Assembly (NCBI GenBank): GCA_903829565.1
Contig: CAIKQM010000564.1
Location: 1-9,524, forward strand
From: an uncultured Planctomycetota bacterium
GTDB taxonomy: Bacteria > Planctomycetota > UBA1135 > GCA-002686595
DNA length: 9,524 nucleotides
Reading direction: 5' to 3'
Both the position numbers and the translations under genes were made by a program. Positions within the stretch are counted from its first letter, which is position 1; every line of letters begins with the position of its first letter. Of the stretch, positions 1-8,600 are shown piece after piece. A model generated the notes under the pieces. The model was not told the DNA's origin. It was given only the letters and a program-made list of their open reading frames with translations, and ran no database searches.

Positions 1-1
1 G

Positions 2-1516
2 GTGTGGCGCGCCGGTCCGTCGGCCAAGAGCATCGCCGGCGAAGGCTTCGACAAGGCGCTCTGGGTCATGCGCCCTGTGCAAGACAAGGGGCAGGACAAG
101 GGCATCGAGTGGGAGTACGCGCCCGGCACGGGCATGGTCTTCACCAAGCGCTTGATTGCCGAGCCAGGCGCCAAGCGCTTGCGCCTTGAGTTGGAGCTCA
201 AGAACGAAAGCTCCAACGAGGCCGGCCGGCGTGACTTTGTGTTGGTGCCCGCCGCGGGCATGCAGCCGGACTCGGGTGACTCCTTCTACAAGGAGCCCGA
301 AGCCATCGCGTGGTCAGCGGTGAGCGATGACGCCGATGGTTTGCTCGCGATCGAACAGACACATGAGACGGGCGAAGTCTCTTCCGGCACGCTGCAAGTG
401 CCCGCACCCATTGGTTGGGCCGGCGTGCACACGAAGTACTACGCGGCCTTGCTTTCTGGTCAGACCGAAGCGGATCGCGCCACACTGCTGGGCGCCGGGT
501 GGCGCGCGCAGCGTGACGAAGCCTGGCTGAGCGCGCATCCCGACATGCGCGGCCGCGAGTGGCGTCAACTGGAGACGGAACTGACGCTGGGCCTGGATGT
601 GCCGCAACAAGGTGCCGTCGCGCGCACATGGCGCTACGACTACTACTTGGGCACCAAGAATCGTGACGAGCTCAAGGCTGCGGATCCCACCTTCCGCCAC
701 TTGATCGATCACGATCTGGGCTTTGTGTCGGGCATCGCGAAGGCCTTGCTGGCTGTGCTGGGCTTCTTCCACACAGTGACGAACTCGTGGGGCTTCGCGA
801 TCATCCTGCTGACGATCTTCGTGCGCTTGGTGCTGTTCCCCATCAACCGTCGCTCACAGACGGCGATGTCCAAGTACCAGAGCAAGATGAAGCGCATTCA
901 ACCGCGCATCGACGAGCTCAAGAAGAAGCACGCCAACGATCCTTCACGCCTGCGTCAAGAGCAAGCGAAGATCATGCAGGAAGAGGGCGCCTTCCCGCCG
1001 CTTGGTGGTTGCTTGCCGCCGCTGCTGCAGATCCCGATCTTCATCGGTCTGTTCCGTGCGGTTGGTGTGAGCTTTGACCTGCGCCACGAGACGTTCCTTG
1101 GTCTCGTGCAGGACTTGTCGCTGCCTGACCAGTTGATCCCGTTCGGCTTCGATCTGCCGTTCTTCGGCCCCGTGGCCGCGCTCAACATCCTGCCGCCGAT
1201 CATGGTGGTGATGTGGATTTGGCAGCAGCGCAGCATGCCCATGCCGTCCGACGAGCAGGCGCAGATGATGTACAAGATGATGATGTGGATGCCTGTGGTG
1301 ATGGGCATCTTCCTCTACAACTACGCTGCGGGCTTGTCGCTCTACATGATCACCCAGTCCACGCTGGGCATCATTGAGATCAAGGTCATCAAGAAGTACT
1401 GGCCTATCGATGAGAAGGAAGAGCCCAAGAAGAAAGATGGCTTCCTTGCGCGCATGATGAAGGAGCAACAGCGCCGCCTCGAGGAGATCGAGAAGCAGCG
1501 CGGCAAGAAGAAGTGA
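2..1516 (+). CDS. yidC: Membrane protein insertase YidC/Oxa1 family, 5'-truncated by the window edge
   Basis: YidC inserts and folds inner-membrane proteins, alone or with the Sec translocon. The visible 504 residues begin inside the large periplasmic beta-domain (about 1-235), so the GTG at position 2 is probably an internal codon; the signal-anchor helix and the first part of the periplasmic domain lie upstream. The conserved five-helix insertase core follows. Hydrophobic segments lie near residues 238-258, 261-280, 337-355, 388-407 and 429-460. R275 in the IFVR segment matches the positively charged residue of the hydrophilic groove, and GGCLPPLLQIPIF (335-347) is the family signature. Between them is the charged cytoplasmic hairpin (about 285-330) rich in Lys, Arg and Gln. 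The tail after 462 is strongly basic and ends GKKK, a kind of tail that can contact ribosomes. The stop overlaps the mnmE start by 4 bases. Family identification is secure; only the true N-terminus is missing. Confidence 0.95.
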   Translation: MWRAGPSAKSIAGEGFDKALWVMRPVQDKGQDKGIEWEYAPGTGMVFTKRLIAEPGAKRLRLELELKNESSNEAGRRDFVLVPAAGMQPDSGDSFYKEPEAIAWSAVSDDADGLLAIEQTHETGEVSSGTLQVPAPIGWAGVHTKYYAALLSGQTEADRATLLGAGWRAQRDEAWLSAHPDMRGREWRQLETELTLGLDVPQQGAVARTWRYDYYLGTKNRDELKAADPTFRHLIDHDLGFVSGIAKALLAVLGFFHTVTNSWGFAIILLTIFVRLVLFPINRRSQTAMSKYQSKMKRIQPRIDELKKKHANDPSRLRQEQAKIMQEEGAFPPLGGCLPPLLQIPIFIGLFRAVGVSFDLRHETFLGLVQDLSLPDQLIPFGFDLPFFGPVAALNILPPIMVVMWIWQQRSMPMPSDEQAQMMYKMMMWMPVVMGIFLYNYAAGLSLYMITQSTLGIIEIKVIKKYWPIDEKEEPKKKDGFLARMMKEQQRRLEEIEKQRGKKK

Positions 1517-2889
1517 GCGCTCGCTCGACCATCGCGGCGATTGCTTCCGCGCCGGGCCCCGCCTTGCGCGGGATCCTGCGCTTATCTGGCCCTGAGGCGC
1601 TGGTTGTTGCTGCACGCTGTTGTCGTGAAGGTGCCGCGTTGCTGGATGTGCCGCGGGGCGTGTACCCGGTGCACTTCGAGGATGGTTCGCAAGCCATCGC
1701 AGCGTCGTTGTTGGTGATGCGGGCGCCGCGGTCATTCACCGGCGAAGAGTGCGTGGAGTTGCACTTGCCCGGAGCTCCCGCCTTGCTGGACGTTGCCCTG
1801 GCTCGTGTGCTGGCCGCGGGTGCGGAACCAGCACAACCCGGTGAGTACACGCGGCGGGCCTTTGAACACGGGCGTCTGGATTTGGTGCGTGCCGAAGGAG
1901 TGCTGGCGCTGGCGACGGCCCGCAATGCTGCCGATGCGCGCGCTGCGCTGGATTTGTTGGCCGGCGGCTTGTCAAGAGAACTGGACGGCACGCGCGAGGC
2001 ATTGCTCGATGCGCGCGCCTTGTGCGAGGCGGCGCTCGACTTTGCCGAAGAAGATACGGCTGCCGTCCCGCGTGCCGAAGTGGAGGCGTGTGTGCTGCGC
2101 GCGTTGGCGGCGGCTACGCGGGCGCGGGCCATGGTCCATGCGCGCCCACGCACCGAAGGAGTGCCACGCGTGGTGCTGGTGGGGGCCCCCAATGCGGGCA
2201 AGTCCAGCCTCTACAACGCGCTCTTGGGACAACACAGAGCGCTGGTGTCGCCTCAAGCCGGTACTACGCGTGATCCGCTGTCCAGTACACTTGACATGGC
2301 AGGCCTTGTGGTGGAGCTGACGGACACTGCGGGGCTCGGGGCCGTGGACCTTCCGCAAGAGCCCGCGGATCAGGCTGGAACGCTTCTGCGCGTTGCGCTG
2401 GAGCAAGCCGCACAAGACCGCGCACGCGAGCGCGTGGCTGTGGCGGATGTGGGGCTGTGGGTGGCCGATGCGACCTTGCCTTTGGGGCGCGCCCCCGAGC
2501 TGCCCGAAGGCGCTGCGCGGTTGCTGGTGTGGAATCAGACCGACCGCCCCGAAGCTGCTGCGGCACCGTGCCTCCCGGGCTTGCCCACCGTCGCCGTTTC
2601 GGCGCTCACGGGAGATGGCGTGGACCGTTTGCGTCAGGTCCTGCGGGAGCTGCTGGTCGCCCAAGTGGAGGGAGCCGGGATTGGCCGCGAGACCGCCGCG
2701 CGCCAAGCCTTGGCGTTGGATGAGCTGCTGGTCGAGCTGAGTGCCGCCTTGGAGGCCCTGGAAGGGGGTCTGGAACTGGCCGCCGAGCACCTGGCCAGAG
2801 CCCAGAGCGCCCTCGGCTCGCTCGGTGGCGAAAGCACCCCCGAGGATGTGCTGGACCGCATTTTCTCGCGTTTCTGTCTGGGCAAATGA
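1513..2889 (+). CDS. mnmE: tRNA uridine-5-carboxymethylaminomethyl(34) synthesis GTPase MnmE
   Basis: MnmE works with MnmG to modify the wobble uridine (U34) of certain tRNAs, using tetrahydrofolate-derived carbon and GTP hydrolysis. The 458-residue length is normal for the family. The N-terminal folate-binding/dimerisation domain shows FTGEE (75-79) and the GEYTRRAF stretch (110-117). The inserted G domain shows P-loop GAPNAGKS (224-231), GTTRD (250-254), DTAG (271-274), NQTD (341-344, in place of NKxD) and SAL (363-365). The C-terminal CLGK (455-458) is the family's C-x-G-K motif carrying the essential cysteine. Unusual points are HLPG (84-87) where many homologues have HCHGG, and Gly rather than Arg after DTAGL in switch II. 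The GTG start is chosen because it gives the expected N-terminus (TIAAIASAPG) and forms a GTGA overlap with the yidC stop, implying translational coupling; no strong Shine-Dalgarno sequence is visible. Confidence 0.96.
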   Translation: MSARSTIAAIASAPGPALRGILRLSGPEALVVAARCCREGAALLDVPRGVYPVHFEDGSQAIAASLLVMRAPRSFTGEECVELHLPGAPALLDVALARVLAAGAEPAQPGEYTRRAFEHGRLDLVRAEGVLALATARNAADARAALDLLAGGLSRELDGTREALLDARALCEAALDFAEEDTAAVPRAEVEACVLRALAAATRARAMVHARPRTEGVPRVVLVGAPNAGKSSLYNALLGQHRALVSPQAGTTRDPLSSTLDMAGLVVELTDTAGLGAVDLPQEPADQAGTLLRVALEQAAQDRARERVAVADVGLWVADATLPLGRAPELPEGAARLLVWNQTDRPEAAAAPCLPGLPTVAVSALTGDGVDRLRQVLRELLVAQVEGAGIGRETAARQALALDELLVELSAALEALEGGLELAAEHLARAQSALGSLGGESTPEDVLDRIFSRFCLGK

Positions 2890-2909
2890 GACTTGTGGCG
2901 ACGACTTGG

Positions 2910-2924
2910 CGGACGACCCGTCCG
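2910..2924 (+). other. Short GC-rich hairpin downstream of mnmE
   Basis: CGGACG (2910-2915) and CGTCCG (2919-2924) are perfect inverted repeats around a 3-base ACC loop, 20 bases after the mnmE stop. No run of T follows, so this is not a classical intrinsic terminator. It could be a weak pause or transcript-end structure, or chance in GC-rich DNA. Confidence 0.3.
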
Positions 2925-2929
2925 GCGCG

Positions 2930-2958
2930 TTGACACCCTAGGGATTGCGTGCGAATCT
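2930..2958 (+). promoter_or_regulatory. Possible promoter for the nrdR-smc unit
   Basis: An exact TTGACA hexamer lies at 2930-2935 in the 125-base gap before nrdR. With 17-base spacing the -10 position is GAATCT (2953-2958), a poor match to TATAAT, so the call rests mainly on the -35 hexamer and on position. The spacer contains the perfect 8-base palindrome CCCTAGGG (2936-2943), a possible operator. I see no convincing match to the known NrdR box. A chance hexamer is quite possible. Confidence 0.25.
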
Positions 2959-3014
2959 CAGTCGCCTGCAAGGCCTAGCGGATACCGCCCTCCGTCGGCC
3001 TGCACCCACCCCCC

Positions 3015-3503
3015 ATGCGCTGCCCCCGCTGCAAACAGGACAACGACCGCGTCGTCGACTCGCGTGCGTCGTCCGATGGCGGGGTGATCCGTCGCCGCCG
3101 CGAGTGCCTGGCCTGCTTCCTGCGCTACACGACTTACGAGCGCATTGAAGAGACGCCGCTCCGCGTGATTAAGAAGAGTGGCGAGCGGGTGCGCTTTGAG
3201 CGCGAGCGTGTGTTGGCCGGCATGATCCGCGCATGCGAGAAGCTGCCGGTCTCAATCGAACAGCTGGAGGCCGCGGCCGCCAATGTGGAGGCGCGTTGCC
3301 AAGAGGAGTACGACCGCGAGGTCCCTAGCTCGGTCATCGGCGGCCTCGTGATGGAAGAGCTGCGCAAGATCCACCATGTGGCCTATGTGCGCTTCGCGTC
3401 GGTCTATCGTGAGTTCAAGGATGTGTCGCAATTCCTTGACGAATTGCGGCCGATCCTAGAGGCCAAGCCCGGTCATGACAGCAAGGGCGGAGCGGGCTCG
3501 TGA
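3015..3503 (+). CDS. nrdR: Transcriptional repressor NrdR of ribonucleotide reductase genes
   Basis: NrdR is a cytoplasmic repressor that binds NrdR boxes upstream of ribonucleotide reductase genes and responds to ATP/dATP through an ATP-cone domain. The 162-residue length is typical. The N-terminal zinc ribbon has C3-P-R-C6 and C31-L-A-C34, followed by the family segment RYTTYERIEE (37-46). The ATP cone starts at about residue 50 with VIKKSGERVRFERERV and runs to about 140, ending in the conserved VAYVRFASVYREFKD stretch. The ATG at 3015 is chosen because it places MRCPRC at the extreme N-terminus, as in other NrdR proteins; no Shine-Dalgarno sequence precedes it (the upstream bases are C-rich). 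Its stop overlaps the start of the downstream NrdD-like gene by 4 bases, which suggests coupled translation of two ATP-cone proteins. Confidence 0.97.
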   Translation: MRCPRCKQDNDRVVDSRASSDGGVIRRRRECLACFLRYTTYERIEETPLRVIKKSGERVRFERERVLAGMIRACEKLPVSIEQLEAAAANVEARCQEEYDREVPSSVIGGLVMEELRKIHHVAYVRFASVYREFKDVSQFLDELRPILEAKPGHDSKGGAGS

Positions 3504-5617
3504 ACGACTCGCGAGCACAGTCGACGGGCAGCCGTGATGGTCGCCCGCGCGTCGAGCGCGTAGCCAAGCGTGATGGGCGCGAGGTCGACTTTGATCGCGC
3601 CAAGATCGAGTCGGCGGTCCAGCGTGCGCAACAGTCGGTGGGCGACGACGATCCGCAACTGGCGCGCGAAGTCGCCGAGCTTGTGTGTCTTGCTGTCGAG
3701 CGCCGCTATGGCAGCGAGCGCGGTGGTGCTGTGCCTCCGATCGAGGCCATCCAAGACTTCGTTGAGCAGGCTCTCGTCGAGTTGGGGCGCTTCCCCGTAG
3801 CGAAGAGCTACATCCTGTATCGCGATCGGCGGGCGCGCATTCGCGCCGCCACGCAGGACTCCCTTGCGCAGCCGCGCCAAGGCGTGATGGTGCAGGATTC
3901 CGCGGGTTTGGAGCCGTGGCGCAAGGACCGCATCGTTGCCGCGCTGATGGGTGAGGCGGATTTGCCGCGCGCGCAAGCCGAAGAGGTCGCCGCGCAGGTG
4001 GAAGCCAAGGTGCTCGCCAGTGGTCTGCGACGTTTGACGACCACGCTGATTCGCGAGTTGGTGGATGACGCGTTGGTCGAGCGTGGAGCTTCCGCTGCCT
4101 TGTCGCGTGCGCGCCCAGTGTCTGTGCCGCGTGCCGATCTTGCGCAGTGGTTGGCGACCGAGGTCTATCCGCGTTCGCGCATCGCGGATGAGGTCTTGTT
4201 GCGCTGGGCACAAGAGCATCTCTTGCCGGCGTCGACCGTCGAGCATCATCTGGCTGGCGACATCCATGTGATGGGCCTCAACTCGCCGCATCAATCGCTG
4301 GCCCACGCGATGCCGTTGGAAGCGTTCCTCGATGGCGAGCCGGGCGCGCGCGCTGCCTTCGGCGCGTTGGATGAGATTGCGACGGCGGCTCACGGCGTCT
4401 CGACAGCCTTGGTGTTGGATGAGGCACTGGAGCCTTTGGGGGCGTTGGTGCGCGAGCGTCGCGGCGAAGGTTCTGTAGCGCTGCGCGGCTGGTTGCAAGC
4501 ACTGGCCGCGGTGTCAACAGCTGCCAACCGACCGATCGAGTTGGTGTTGGCCACGCGCGCGCCTCAGTTGACGCCCCGCGAGCGCACCAAGTTGGTTCAA
4601 GTGCTCAGTGAGTTGGCTCACTTGGCCGAAGCCGACGAGCGCACACCGCTGTGCGTGCTGGATTTGAGCCTGGCTGCGCGCCTCAGCGACGAAGATGAGA
4701 TGGGACGCATGGCGCTGGAGCGCTTGCTCGAGCGTCGTCTGGTGCGCTTGTCCTTCGGCGAAACGCAGGCTCGGCCGCTGGGCCATGGTCTCGTGCGTCA
4801 TGCGGGTGAACGTGGCTCGTTGCGCGCAGCCAGCGGCGTAGCCTTGAACTTGCCGCGCGCGGCACGCCGTGCAGGTGCGTGGCGCGAGGACTTGCTGTTC
4901 GCCGAACTGCAACACTTGGTGGAGCTGGCCTTGGATGCGCACCAGACGTTGGCCGCGGAGCGCCGCAACCAACGCTTGGAAGGTGCGCGCCTGCGGGGTC
5001 GCGCCGCTTGTGCGATTGTGCCGACAGGCTTGCGCGAAGCAGCGCGCTTGCATGGCGATGGCGAGGCGCGTCCCGAGGCCGCTGCGCGCATGCTGTCGTT
5101 CCTCGCGGAGGCGTGTGAACGCTTGGGCGCAGCGCGTGGAATGGTGGTGCATCTCGACCTCGTGCCTTGCGAGAGCGCCGCGCGCCGCTTTGCCGAGTTG
5201 GATGCGCGGCAATGGCCACTGCAACAAGCGCGCATGTTTGATGAGGACTCTGTCTCCGTGCGCGGTGGTTGCACCGCCGCCGCCGAGTTGCACGCACGAC
5301 ATGAGATGGCGCGCCTCGGTGGTGAGGCTGCGCTCGATGCGCAAGCGCAGTTGCTGGCCGCCTTGCGTGAAGGCGTGTTTGAGCCGCGCGAACTGCTCGA
5401 AGGTTGTGCAGCCCTCACCGCTCAAGGTCGCGTCGTCGAGGACGCTCCCTTGGCTAACACTCTCTCGCGTCTGACTGCCCGCCGCGCGCGGATTCGGTCG
5501 GGCGCAGCACCGTTGGTGGTTTTGCCACGCGCGAGTCGTGCTGGCACAGCCCCGCTTTTCTCTGTCGACACGCTCGACACTCCGGACTTTGGCGCCGCGC
5601 GCGCCGAGGACAGCTAG
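3500..5617 (+). CDS. Degenerate NrdD-like protein with ATP-cone domains, probably non-catalytic
   Basis: The N-terminus is an ATP cone (about 18-115: RVERVAKRDGREVDFDRAKI, ending near SYILYRDRRARIR). A second ATP-cone-like module follows (about 128-200, ending in LIRELVDDALVERG). The remainder resembles class III ribonucleotide reductase: LAGDIHVMGL (251-260) matches the GDIH-HDL segment, SGVALNLPRA (445-454) matches the family's G-x-VTINLPR strand, and the stretch from VPCESAARRF to QWP (555-573) matches the TPAES-RLA-D-P segment. Only seven cysteines occur (63, 385, 504, 539, 557, 591, 636), none in CxxC or CC pairs. No RVxGY-like glycyl-radical motif exists, and the protein ends in an Ala/Arg-rich tail. 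Reduction of ribonucleotides therefore looks impossible. The GTG at 3500 overlaps the nrdR stop (GTGA), with a weak GGCGGAG ribosome-binding-like stretch at 3486-3492. The NrdD relationship is inferred by eye; a nucleotide-sensing role is a hypothesis. Confidence 0.75.
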   Translation: MNDSRAQSTGSRDGRPRVERVAKRDGREVDFDRAKIESAVQRAQQSVGDDDPQLAREVAELVCLAVERRYGSERGGAVPPIEAIQDFVEQALVELGRFPVAKSYILYRDRRARIRAATQDSLAQPRQGVMVQDSAGLEPWRKDRIVAALMGEADLPRAQAEEVAAQVEAKVLASGLRRLTTTLIRELVDDALVERGASAALSRARPVSVPRADLAQWLATEVYPRSRIADEVLLRWAQEHLLPASTVEHHLAGDIHVMGLNSPHQSLAHAMPLEAFLDGEPGARAAFGALDEIATAAHGVSTALVLDEALEPLGALVRERRGEGSVALRGWLQALAAVSTAANRPIELVLATRAPQLTPRERTKLVQVLSELAHLAEADERTPLCVLDLSLAARLSDEDEMGRMALERLLERRLVRLSFGETQARPLGHGLVRHAGERGSLRAASGVALNLPRAARRAGAWREDLLFAELQHLVELALDAHQTLAAERRNQRLEGARLRGRAACAIVPTGLREAARLHGDGEARPEAAARMLSFLAEACERLGAARGMVVHLDLVPCESAARRFAELDARQWPLQQARMFDEDSVSVRGGCTAAAELHARHEMARLGGEAALDAQAQLLAALREGVFEPRELLEGCAALTAQGRVVEDAPLANTLSRLTARRARIRSGAAPLVVLPRASRAGTAPLFSVDTLDTPDFGAARAEDS

Positions 5618-5626
5618 AACCGCACC

Positions 5627-8600
5627 ATGCGCCTCAAGCGACTGCAACTGTTTGGTTTCAAGTCCTTCGCGGACCGTACGACCTTCGACTTTGGTCAGCA
5701 AACACTGACGGGAGTCGTGGGGCCGAATGGTTGCGGCAAGAGCAACATTGTCGATGCCACGCGGTGGGTCTTGGGTGAACAGCGCCCGACATCCATGCGC
5801 GGTTCCGAGATGACGGACGTCATCTTCAAGGGCAGCGCGTCGCGTCCGCCGTTGGGCGTGGCCGAAGTGACGCTGACTCTCGACAACTCTGCGAACATCT
5901 TGCAGGGGCGCGGGCCGGAGGTGTCGATCACGCGGCGCGTGTTCAAGTCCGGCGAGGGCGAGTACTTGCTCGATGGCGAGAAAGTGCGCCTCAAGGATGT
6001 GCGCGAGATGCTGTTCGACACGGGCCTGGGTAGCCGCGGCTACTCCGTGCTCGAACAAGGCAAGATCGACTCGGTGTTGTCGGCCAATCCGCTCGAGCGG
6101 CGCCGCATCTTCGAGGAAGCGGCCGGTGTCTCGCGTTACCGCCAGCGCAAGAACGAAGCGGAGTTGCGCCTCAAGCGTGTCGCGGATGACATGACGCGCC
6201 TTGATGACCTGATTGGCGAGTTGGCCTCGCGCGTGCGCTCGCTCAAGATCCAAGCAGGCAAAGCAGAACGCTGGGTTGCGGCCCGTGATGAATGGGCACA
6301 GGGACGCACACGCTTGTTGCGCCATCGTGCACACCAAGGCGCTGAGGAGTTGCTGTCGCTGCGTACACAGGCCACCGCGCATGAGGAGCACATCGCTCAG
6401 GCGCGTGCTGCGCGCGATGAGGCCGAGGCAGGACTCCAGTTGCGCCAGCAGGAATCGGAAGTTCTTGCTGCACGCATCGAGACGTTGACGGCCGATGCGT
6501 CGCGGTTGTCGGGTGACGGGCGCATGGTGGATGAGCGTCGTGCGCAACTGGCTTCGCGTGCAGCGCAACGCGAGCAATCCGCGCGTGAGGAAGGCGAGCG
6601 TGCCGGACGACTGTCCGCGTTGCTCTCGGAGCGTGAGGCCGAGTTGCAGCGCCTCGCTACCGAACTGGCAGAGTTGGAGACGCGTGCGCGCGCGGCGCAT
6701 CAAACGCACATGGAGCGTGCGCAAGCTCAGGTGGAGCTGGATCGCGAATCGCAGGCCTTGCGCGGTGCTCAAGAGCGCGCCAACCAGACTACGCTGCGCT
6801 TGTATGCGGCTCGCACTCAGAACGACAACCGCATTGCGGCCCTCGATGCCGCTTTGGTGCCGCTCAAGGAGCGTGTTGGGCTTGCGTCCACACGCTTGAC
6901 TGAAGCGCTGGCGATCGTCGAGGCGTTGCGTACCGAGCAGGCGGAACACGAGCGCATGGCCGCCGAGGCGGCGCGTGCTCAAGGCGAGCACGAAGTGCAC
7001 CGCCGCGAGTTGGCGCAGCACATGCAGGAAGCTGCGACCGCTGTTTCGCGCGCCGATCAAGAGAAGAAGCAGTTGGAACTCGATCGCGCACGTGCGCAGA
7101 GCACCATCGAAGTGCTGCTCGCGCGTGAGCGTGACCTGGAAGAGCTGTCCACGGGCGCCAAGAAGGTGCTCGAGGCCATCGAGAAGCGCGGCGAGCCGTT
7201 CACCAAGGATGCGCTGAGCGGCATCGTGGCCGACCATCTGCGTACGGATGTGTCGCATGCGCGCGCCTTGGAGTCCGCGCTTGGTGGTCGCGCCGGTGCT
7301 CTGGTCGTCGATAGTCCGGCGCGCGTCGGCGCGGTCATGGATTGGCTGCGCGCACGCGAAGCCGGTCAGATGTCTCTGGTCTGCGGTGCTGGTTTTGGCG
7401 GCACCGACAGTGATGAGGCAGCACTTTCCGATGACACCCGCACGCTGGGCACGCTGCTCGCGCGTGTCGAGGTGGATGATGGTTACGAAGGTCTCGCTCG
7501 CGCCTTGTTGGCGGGTGTCTGGCTTGCTCGTGATCTGCAGGCAGCCTTGGAGTTGGTGGCACTGCATCCGTCTCTGCGCTTCGTCACGCCGCAAGGCGAG
7601 TTGGTGGACGCAGCGAGTGTGCACGGTGGCCATCGTGCTGCCGGTCAAGGTGCGGTCTCCCGTCGCTCTAGCGCCGCGCAGTTGCGCGCTGGTGTGGAGG
7701 AACTGGACAAGAAGATCGATGCGCTCGATGCTCAGCGCGGAGAGATTGCGGCGCAACGCATTGCACTGCAAAAGGAGTGGGAGAAGAGCTCCCAAGAACT
7801 GGAAGCGCGTCGAGTCGCACGCAATGCGGCCGAGAGTGCGTTGGCTACAGCGCGCGCCCGCTTGCGCGACCAAGATTCGATGTTGCGTGGCATCGAGCAG
7901 GAGAGCTCCTCTGCTGTGGCGCAAATCGCCCGCATGGAGAACGAGCTGTCCCAAGCGCGTGCAGCACGCGAGCAAGCTGAGGCCGATCATGCGCGTGAGG
8001 CAGAGACCTTGCGCGATGTGGAGGCACGACGCACAGCCTTGGAGGAAATGCGTGCTGCCAAGGCCCAGGAACTCGCGCTAGCGCAGTTGGAGGCCACGAC
8101 TCTGCGTACCGAGCTAGAAGGGGCCTCACGCCGCGTGCGTGACCTGCGCTCGGTAGTAGAGGAGACCCGGCTCGAGTCCGGCCGTGCTGGTCGCTTGGCC
8201 GAAGAGCACGCGCAGGCGGCCACTACCGACCGCGAGGAAGTTGCCGCGCTGGAGGAACGCAGCGCCACGATCCTCAAGGAACGAGCCGCACTGGAAGAAG
8301 AAGCGGGCGAGTTGCGTACGCGCCTGGACAGCGCGCGTTTGCTCCTCGGGCAAGCACGCGCCGCCATGGATTCTCTCTCGCGCGAGATCGAAGGCCTGCA
8401 AGGCCGCCTCGCTGAGCTGCGCTTGGACGAACAAAAGACGGCCATGGCGCGCGATGAGATCGTACGCCGTGCTCAGGAAGAGCTGCAGTTGGATGAGCTG
8501 GCGCTGTCAGAGGGCTTCACGCCCGACGCGGACCTCACGACCAACGCAGCCCTCGACGAGTTGGACGTACATGTGCGCGAACTCAAGTCCCGTCTCGACA

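Noticed and set aside
944..1735. A 263-codon - strand frame across the yidC/mnmE junction
   Set aside because: Low-complexity His/Arg/Leu-rich translation with no domain, fully overlapping two well-identified genes; it is a compositional shadow.
1404..2201. A 265-codon - strand frame opposite mnmE
   Set aside because: Ser/Ala/Arg-rich translation without motifs, overlapping the conserved MnmE frame; a by-product of GC-rich codon use.
2890..3014. Search for an NrdR box upstream of nrdR
   Set aside because: No stretch fits the paired ACAcwATAtaTwGTGT-like consensus; ACACCCTAGGG shares only its first bases.
4514..7990. A 1158-codon open frame on the - strand antisense to the NrdD-like gene and smc
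   Set aside because: Its codons are exact reverse complements of the + strand codons, because both genes happen to share the same phase. Stops would need TTA, CTA or TCA codons on the + strand, which this GC-rich genome almost never uses. The translation has no recognisable domain, and the + strand genes are clearly real.
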